DNA from: Apium graveolens
Lineage: Eukaryota > Streptophyta > Magnoliopsida > Apiales > Apiaceae
NCBI RefSeq assembly: GCF_009905375.1
Contig: NW_027417582.1
Span: 62,001-126,000, forward strand
Length of the DNA: 64,000 bases
Direction of reading: 5' to 3'
The notes beneath the pieces are model-generated. The model was not told the DNA's origin. It saw nothing but the letters and a program-made list of their open reading frames with translations, and searched no databases. The position numbers were made by a program, and so were the translations under genes. The first letter of the stretch is position 1. Every line of letters starts with the position of its first letter. This document shows, in pieces, positions 56,562 through 64,000 of this stretch.

Positions 56562-56590
56562 GTCTCCCCTCCTTAAAAGGATTCCGTCCC
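56562..56590 (-). other. polypurine tract and end-of-pol box (element F)
   Basis: Minus strand GGGACGGAATCCTTTTAAGG then AGGGGAGAC lies directly before the 3' LTR TGTAATAACC. Confidence 0.85.
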
Positions 56591-57400
56591 GGAATTAGAT
56601 AGAAAATGAATATGGATACTTTCTTAATATTGCACTTTCTAACTCTCGAGTAAATTTTCCCACATTGTGGTTCTTCCATCAAACTCTGAATAGTTTGATA
56701 ACCCTTCTCTTAAGCACTTGTTCCTTTTTATTCTATAACCCTTCCTGGTTGCTCCATATAGGTTACGTCGGGTTGCGTGTCTATGCGCTCATATGCCCCT
56801 ATTTATCTGGCATCCGAATTATACTTCCTTAACATTGATACGTGGAACACGTTATGACTTGCTACATGTTCGGGGGTAGGGCTAGCTCATATGCTAACTT
56901 CCCAAAACGTCTTAATATATCCAAGGGTCCAACAAATTGTAGACTTAGCTTTCCTTTCTTTCTGAACCTCATCAATCCTTTCCAAGGGATACCTATAACA
57001 TTACTAGGTCCCCTATTTCATATTCTTTGTCCTTTTGAGTCAAATCAGCATACCTCTTATGTCCATCTTGGGTTACTACCAGCCGTCCTCTGATTAGATC
57101 TATTATATCCCTGGTCCTTTGGACTACTGCGGGTCCGAGCATCTTGCGCTCTACAACTTCATCCTAACATAAGGGAGATCGACATTGTCTTCCCTCAAGG
57201 ATCTCATAAGGCGATACCTCAATACTGACATATGATCTATTGTCGTAAGAAAACTCAATCCGTGTTAAGTGATCATTCCAATTTCTTTCAAGTCTATTGC
57301 ACAGACTCTCATTATAGCTTTTAGCATTAGAGCTTTTGCTTCTCAATACCCATTCTTTTCGAGTTCGTAATCTCTATTACCTTCCGTTCCTAATATTATA
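56591..57400 (-). pseudogene. integrase C-terminus and chromodomain remnant (element F)
   Basis: Minus-strand text includes NWNDHLTRIEFSYDNRSYVS and SPYEILEGRQCRSPLC (57164-57290; usual EFAYNNSYHASI and PYEALYGRRCRSPL). Further on, at about 56830-57000, there are traces of [18 protein letters not shown] and a decayed [11 protein letters not shown] degraded chromodomain reaches the polypurine tract. Many stops. Confidence 0.75.
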
Positions 57401-60290
57401 CTGGTTATACTTTTGCTCGTTAGCATTCTATAACCTTTTAGTAACCACGTCAACCTTTGTATAACGAATGTGTTTCCATTCCGAATACCACCATAACTTT
57501 ACTACTCTTTTTTCAGCTGTTTCTATTTTTGAAAGCTTGATCCATCATATAGAAGTAAAAGAATTCATTGAGAGATCACTATGATCATGAACACTTGTTA
57601 CATTGCATAGTTAGTACAGAAGGTGGCCAGCCTTTAGTACTTGACAAGCAATTAAATAATAGTTGGTATCCTACTCGGCTTCTATCACACAGATAGATAG
57701 TCATTCGGCAATACCTCCCCTTCTGGAAGGGTTGTTCTTCTCAGTTTATATGAAATGAAAAGAAGAGAAAAGAACGAATTGAAGAGAATTATAAATATAT
57801 ATAAAAATATACTGCCACAAAATATCTGGCTTGGAATCTACCTCTGAACTATAGAGGTTTGTCATAGGAGAATAAAACATATATGTATTTATATCAACAT
57901 CAAGTATTATAGCATCGTATTTCACATGCCTAAATATTTTCGCTATCCCGTCCATCATTCTATGGACCCATGCTCTTCCTTGAGCTTATACACAATCACC
58001 TTTGAAACTCCCTCGATATCGAAAATCGAATCTGGGATCTCATTCTAGACATCATCGTTACTAGAATTCTATGCTTGCACCGCAACCTTCCTCGTATAAT
58101 AATACGACTCTCTATTGATAAGAAAGAATAAATATTCAATAGGTAGATACTCTACTTAATTAGTCTATCAGTGATAACTTATACACTACCACGACCCGAT
58201 TAGTGGTACTCAATCTCAACACCCATTCCAATACAACTCTCACGGTTGTAATCAGCTCATTACTCGCAGAATCATTGCTACCTTACTATGGTCCACCACT
58301 GACCTACTGTAGTCATTCATTTTCCATGAAGTCTTAATAGCTAACCATACGGAGTCCATACATCTCGTATCTAATTCTTCTAAGGAGGTAACATAATCAC
58401 CATTCATGATTCATGAAGAACACTCCTGATCCTGCCATACATACATGACATGAAGCAGATAAAATTGCAGAAGAGTTTCAATCAAAGCAACGATAGCAGG
58501 TTAATACCATTCTTAATCATATGCCTTCGATAGAAGACTTAACTCAAAGGTTCGTTTAGTCCTTTTGAAACATGGTCCAGGCTCATTCTCAAGATAGTAC
58601 CTTCTAAGATAGATAGCCCGCTCATGGCGATTACATGAATTAAACCTTTACCAACTATTATTACGGTTGGGTATTGCACAGTCATCAGAAGGAATGTCAA
58701 TCTTCCAAACCATAATACAATCTGCATAGCTTTAACCATCATCACTGTATTCCTTTGGCACAAGCGCCTATAATTATCCTTTTACCTTTAAAGTGTCGGC
58801 CACCTCTTTGGCCTTTCCTCATAGTAAAATTTCCTTACAGTCAATGTCATTTTAACCACCTCCAAATAAATTTTCTACCTCATTTCAATCACAGCTTATG
58901 TGAAGATGTTTTCCTTAAAATCAGATGAGTTAAAAAAATACCATTTTTCCATAAGTTATTGCCTCAGTCTTAAGAGGTTAATCACTGTCACGACTGGCTC
59001 TCAATCATAATTAGAACATCTTTTTATCTTAAGTCCTAATTGCCCTGAACAACTTCGACCATTACTGGTTCGATTCATACCTTCTCGTGGTTTAACACGT
59101 GCCTCACTTGGCATCATTATAATTACGTCATATTTCCTTTATCAACATTTCTATTCTTGAGAATTTTGAATTTTACCTTTCTCTTTGTAAAACCTCTAAG
59201 GTTATCCTTGAATCGTTCCTCCTGTATTCCCTAGATACAGGGCATATCAAAATACCATATACTAATACTAGAATCATTGTCTATATACTTTTGAAAAATT
59301 TCTCCACTGATTCTTAAAGGTTGTTGTTACCTTAACCCTTTCCAAATTATACTGTCAAAACTCATACGGTCCCTATTAAGGGTGAAATGCCAACCTTTAT
59401 GCATTCCCCTAGGATTCATTTTAAGTTACCGATGTTCTATCCTTAATTCCACCTTTAAAAAGGTACATGCATCCTTCCATGGATAATCAAGTCATATATC
59501 CCTGATAAGGGTGTCTTATTCAATCATTCCCACCTCGGTAGTATATGCCTAGTTTCACAATAACATCTGTATTCAAAATGAGGTCAATCAATATGGCCTC
59601 CAAAAGATAACAATGGTTATCCGCTTTTCTTGCCTAATTTGGTAATGATAACAAGGATGTTCTGGAAGATATTGGTCGTGTTCAACGTGAACTTCTTCTT
59701 AATAATTCCTTATTTACTTTTGTTGTTTATCCCAACAGTCATCTCAATGTTGGGATAACTCTCATACCTGGCGTCTCCCTTTTTGGGTATCGAGCCACTG
59801 GTCTTACATTTCACATTCTTGAAGGTCACTTCCTTCATCCAATTTTCCTACTTTCTTACTTTCTTGTCTCCTCAGTTTATCCGCGTCTCATTATTTATCC
59901 TTCGAACTATCTCAAGGTTTCCTCGAATCCTCCCAACTTACAGGAGATAAAATATATGTATCTCTTATGCCTTCAACCATCAATTTTAACTCATGGTGAA
60001 TCACCCTCATCCTGACGATTACATACTTTTCTATTTCTATTGGTACGAGTCTTTAGGGTTTCCTCATACCCAACTCCCTTATCATTCCTCAAACTCCATT
60101 GCCTTTATATTCCTTTCCACTTCAGTTTCTTTTTATTCTCCTTTCTCTTATCATTATTTCATGAACCAACACAACATAAGCATTGATTTCAAACATCTCG
60201 TCATTCTGGATTCGTGTCCCCAGAATGAATCTTGACAACTTTTACCACTTAGATTCATAATTCATCATACTCGTCCGCTTTTGTTCTGGC
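57401..60290 (-). other. unrecognised internal region of element F
   Basis: About 2.9 kb between the gag-like segment and the integrase end. Protease and RT would be expected, but I could not identify their boxes in any minus frame. The short open frames (for example 58539-58763 and 57746-57958) have no known motif. It is either heavily decayed pol or foreign filler. Confidence 0.4.
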
Positions 60291-60299
60291 TCTAAATCT

Positions 60300-60870
60300 G
60301 TTACACTACCTCCATAACCTTGGGATTTACTTTCTCGAAAACAATTGACTGAACTTAAATCAATTTATTATAATCTCTTGCTCCGTGCCTTCCTTGGTCT
60401 TTCACCAGCGGGTGGTCTCTCTCTTAGGTGGGTAAGTGACAAAGACAGTCTTTTGTGATTCGTCAATCATTTAGAATCTCAAATGATTCCTATATTTCCT
60501 TTAGCCAGGCTCTTGCCTCGACTGGGTCAGCTTGTTCCTTGGAACTCTGAGAGCTTAGCAACTTAAAGGTCTTGAAAGAATTTCCTACCGCATTGTTTCC
60601 TCAAGGTGGTGGTTGGGGATAATAGTCTAAGTTCTGTCTAGAAAGGTCCATAAATTGTCGTATAGGAGTGTCGTCTCGGGTCTCCTTTCCTTACTCGACT
60701 TTCTGTTTCCTTAGTATGAAATGTTTCATCCTTCTCCCATACTTGGGGTTATCTTATACATTTTAAATCCTCATTTTCCACTTCATTATGTTATGGGTTC
60801 TTTCTATCTTGATGGCGACCTCCCTGACTATCACGTTCAGGTTTTGCTCTAAATCATATTCCTCAAACTA
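60300..60870 (-). pseudogene. gag core remnant, misplaced (element F)
   Basis: In a minus frame: FKTFKLLSSQSSKEQADPVE, ARAWLKEI, then in other frames SFEIL, MIDESQKTVFVTYPPK and KREITRW, matching the chromovirus gag box ADPVEARAWLKEIEKSFEIL...ERDKTIFATYLLKGEA..WW. It lies downstream of RT-RNase H in the direction of transcription, the reverse of normal order, so the element is rearranged. Confidence 0.65.
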
Positions 60871-61710
60871 GCTTTCATTTAAGATATCATCTTTAAGCTC
60901 TTGAACACTTGGAACCCAAATTTTGTAGGAATACCTCATTATTCCCTTCTCATCTTTCTCGATATTAATCTTTTATCTAATTGTTGGCTCTTTGCCTTCC
61001 TTCATCATTTTTTCTGGCACAATATGTTCTTTTCCAATAATTTGAACTGTATTGCAATCTCAAACAGCTTTTCGGTACCGGCTCCGGTTACCTTCACTTC
61101 TATTTCCATTTTCTCAAAATCTCTTATAAACTCTCCAAAAGACATTATCATCTTGAGTCTCTCCTTTTTACTAAGGGCATCAGCCACCATATTGGCTTTC
61201 CCCGAATGATAAAGAATCTCCCAATCATAATTCTTGATTAGCTCTAACCGCCTCCTCTGGCGTATGTTGAGCTCTTTCTACGTGAAAATGTACTAGAGCA
61301 CTTATGGCTTGTGTAAATCTCGCACTTCTCTCCATACAAGTAGTGCCTCCAATCTTTAGGGCAAAACTATTGCCACGAGCCCAAGCTCATGGGTGGGGAT
61401 ATCGAATTTTAAATTCCCTTAATTGTCTTGACGCGTACGCGATTACCTTACCGTGCTACATAAGCACGCACCCTAAGCCCTTGTGCGAAGCGTCACTATA
61501 CTTCACAAAATCTCCTTTTCCATCCGGCAACGCCAGCATAGGGGCCGTCACCAACCTTTGCTTCAGTTCTTGAAAGTTGTTCTCGTATTTATCTGTCCAT
61601 TCAAACTTCTCAGTCTTACGAGTAAGCCACATTAAAGGGGCTACTATCTTTACAAACTTGAACGAACCTCCGGTAGTGACCGGCCAATCCTACCTCTGGG
61701 AGTTGCCCTA
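60871..61710 (-). pseudogene. RT end, RNase H and start of integrase (element F)
   Basis: Minus strand: [51 protein letters not shown] (first RNase H Asp present), [17 protein letters not shown], then frame changes, MVADALSKKERLKMIMSFG and KIWVPSVQELKDDIL. Only the last part of RT survives: just upstream (61710) the sequence switches to the gag leader, so gag, protease and most of RT are deleted here. Confidence 0.8.
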
Positions 61711-62117
61711 ACCATGGTCATCAATTCCTTAGTGGTCCTTTATTCATTCTTGTCAGGATCCTTCACGGGATCTTCCTCAGCAACAATCCCTTCTAGGACA
61801 ACATCCTCAACCGCTACATCCTCAATATCAACATCATCTGGTCCTGCGTTAGGACGCTCTATCGGATCTACAATCCGATCTCCAATTAGTAATAAAACAT
61901 CATCGCGCTGTTGCTCCTCAACCTCAGGGTTCGGAGTCCCGCTACCATATATGATAACGAACTACGCTTCTATCACGATATTTATAAGGGTCCCCATAAG
62001 GGTTTTAACTGTCAGTACTACGTTAGGTAGTCCGACTATGAACTTGGCAAGAGTTCTTATTATCTTAGTGAACTTATTATCTTAACGTCACATCATCTCT
62101 GAGGTTTATAACGCTTC
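61711..62117 (-). pseudogene. acidic leader ORF (element F)
   Basis: Minus strand reads acidic text such as NAGPDDVDIEDVAVEDVVLE and EEDPVKDPDKNE, the same character as the element 1 leader at 2406-2615. It starts near the primer-binding site and is joined to the RT end at about 61710. The plus-strand open frame over the same bases (61714-62085, Ser/Thr-rich) is its antisense shadow. Confidence 0.55.
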
Positions 62118-62129
62118 GCTCTGATACCA
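62118..62129 (-). other. primer-binding site, initiator-Met tRNA (element F)
   Basis: The plus strand GCTCTGATACCA is the reverse complement of TGGTATCAGAGC, 4 nt from the LTR at 62134. It fixes minus orientation. Confidence 0.95.
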
Positions 62130-62133
62130 CTCT

Positions 62134-64000
62134 TGTAACACCCCCAAATCCGGGGTCAGGGATCCGGGTTGTCACGAGTTCCATTTCCCTTAATAACACC
62201 CAATCTTAATAAACAATCAACTACTCTGTACTGTGACCCCATAATAAACACACACACCACAAGTTATAGTCTCAGAGATGAATATCCAAAAATAATCACA
62301 AGTCGTTTTATTCCACAATTATATGCCAATACACCTTAAAAAGGTTTCTGAATAAATTTACATTTCTTTGCCATTATTACAATTCATAAATATACTTAAT
62401 CTGGTACATCAAAAGTTGAAAGCCTAGCCTATTGGTAGTTCCTACCTCAGCTACAGCGACATCAACGCCTATAGGAAACTGCGGAACGTTTCCTATCCGC
62501 TCGCGAATTGGGATCTTGGTCCTGTTCATCTTGTCTATCTGATGTTGTGTGATGAAAGAAGAAATCAAGGGTGAGCAACAAGCCCACAAAAATAATATGT
62601 ATAGTGATTTACAATATATGAGCATTCTCATAGTACTCATGAAAGTCTTGGTCAAGAAGAAATGAACCAAGTTGATATCTTAACGCGACCAAGTCGCAAA
62701 ATATTCAGTATATATGTATATATATTTTTCAAAATCTTGGAAGTCCTCTTCCATGCATAATATACACAGAGTTCCAGTTTATAACTGTATAAAAATATCT
62801 TTGCAAGGTGATCTCATATATCTAACCTTGTCTCAACATTTTTCTGAAAATCTTTGTCATGCATAAGATAATCATTTACTAGATATAAGTTTAAAAGATG
62901 AAGTTACAAGATACTCCAATATACTTATATCCGAATACTACTTTAACTACCACCGTTCAAGTTATAATCAGTTTCAAAGTTCATCACCCAGATGAGACTA
63001 TAAGACTTGAATAGATTCAATCTTTGAAATATCATTATAAATAATGAAGTTACGAGATACTTCATTAAGTCCTGATATATATATCCATATATATATATAT
63101 ATCTCATACATTTCCAGAAAATCTCTGTCATGTAAAGTATGAACAGAGTTGTAATATTCAATGAATTTGGAAAGAAAAGAATTTTGGCATAAACCTCATA
63201 TCTTGCTGATCAGGCAAAGATACCCATTAAGTAACCTTTTCTACTAGTAGATAAATGAATCCCCCACCGGTCATCACCCTGGCCACATAAGGACCTTGTG
63301 CTGGACCGCCACCCGGCCTCTTACGCGTTGATGGACTGCCACCCAGCCACTTACACTTTGATAGACCGTACCCCGGTCTGTCGCTTATGCCGACTCAATT
63401 AGATGGGCTTACTTCCCGAACGTTGGGTAAGTAATCAATTCATTTGTTTTCTCAAAACAGCAACCACGTTGCGAATGTAAAATGCAACACAGAGCTGGAT
63501 CCCCCAGGTTTTGAGCGAGTATTTAAATCCCCTTTGAAAGGAAGATCTTAAATATAAAAAATGAGTTTTAGGGTCCACTCTAACTTTAAAAATCATTTTG
63601 AAGATTCGAAAACATTTTTAAGAATGTTTGGACTACTGCTGATTTATTAAAATAAATCAGTCCCGATATATTAGAAAATATCTGAATATTATTATTTAAA
63701 TAATATTCTCATAAAGATAATCCTTATAAAAATAATCGAAGTAGAAGTTTTAAAACTTATACTTGAAATGGATATTAAATAACCAAAGATATACTTATAT
63801 GAAAGTACTATCTTTATTTGAATAATCAAAAATAAGTTTGATTATTGACACCTTATTCTTTAATAAAATAAAGAATATATTTCAGTAATAAGCGGAGTCA
63901 TAATACCTCGAATAAATATTATAAATAATATTCATTAAATAAAATAAAGGAGTCATACATCCTCAAATGAATATTCAATTAATAATCAATAAATATAATA
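62134..64000 (-). mobile_element. 5' LTR of element F (partial)
   Basis: Starts on the plus strand TGTAACACCCCCAAATCC and follows 52480 onward with few differences to the window end, so about 2.2 kb of it lie beyond 64000. Confidence 0.93.
62377..62529 (-). CDS. short LTR ORF, 50 codons, MNRTK start (element F, 5' LTR)
   Basis: Copy of 52723-52875 (MNRTKIPIRERIGN...), open over the full 50 codons. Confidence 0.4.
   Translation of the reverse strand: MNRTKIPIRERIGNVPQFPIGVDVAVAEVGTTNRLGFQLLMYQIKYIYEL

Noticed and set aside
61714..62085. 123-codon Ser/Thr-rich plus-strand open frame
   Set aside because: It is the complement of the acidic leader ORF of element F, which has the expected strand, position and composition.
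1..64000. tRNA, rRNA or CRISPR-like arrays
   Set aside because: The tRNA-like strings found are 12-18-nt primer-binding sites only, and the tandem arrays lack spacer diversity.

Overview
The window is repeat-rich plant nuclear DNA, almost certainly from a eudicot with a large genome. Nearly every base can be assigned to LTR retrotransposons, their solo LTRs or a DNA transposon. Host genes appear only as captured or broken fragments: a BRL2 (BRI1-like 2) receptor piece and exons of plastid 3-ketoacyl-ACP synthase III. I see no intact host gene, rRNA, tRNA, CRISPR or bacterial-type feature. Species cannot be fixed from the sequence.

Layout. (1) 1-11051: a plus-strand chromovirus (Tekay/Del-like Ty3-gypsy) with ~3.1 kb LTRs; its 5' LTR is cut by the window edge. 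(2) 11052-12907: gag-pol remnant of a second, related chromovirus, probably the target of element 1. (3) 12908-13085: a gag zinc-knuckle fragment fused to a BRL2 fragment (13087-13760). (4) 15290-19650 (minus): a degenerate transposon-type gene split by a solo LTR (15469-19237, TSD CGGAC), which itself holds a TRIM (16514-16915, TSD AACTT). (5) 19990-28216: a third, decayed chromovirus with a truncated 3' LTR. (6) 28217-47659 (minus): an Athila-type element broken by a Tat-lineage element (30448-41309), a solo LTR (42109-46159, TSD TTGAC) and a CACTA transposon (from 47660). (7) The CACTA is cut by an LTR (49468-52479), which is in turn cut by a minus-strand chromovirus with 4.1 kb LTRs (52480 to beyond 64000).

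Two observations deserve most attention. First, six distinct LTR types carry, about 190-350 bp before the LTR 3' end, the same module: a CTCAYnCTTG-like motif, a pyrimidine-rich stretch often ending in CAG, then a short ORF of 22-50 codons. In the best preserved copies its first residues resemble the histone H3 tail (MARLRRTARKSVPGG, MARLQQTQRKRVG, MNRTK). Second, the Tat element carries on its antisense strand a three-exon gene of the 'putative gypsy-type transposon' (Transposase_28-like) kind, with two short phase-consistent introns and its own upstream TATA box. A distant relative of this gene lies at 15290-19650. The CACTA element also carries intron-containing KAS III fragments (gene capture).

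All polyproteins are inactivated by stops, frameshifts or lost catalytic residues. The insertion order within the Athila element can be read from target-site duplications and from exact reading-frame continuity across each insertion. Domain and family assignments come from motif recognition by eye, not from database searches.
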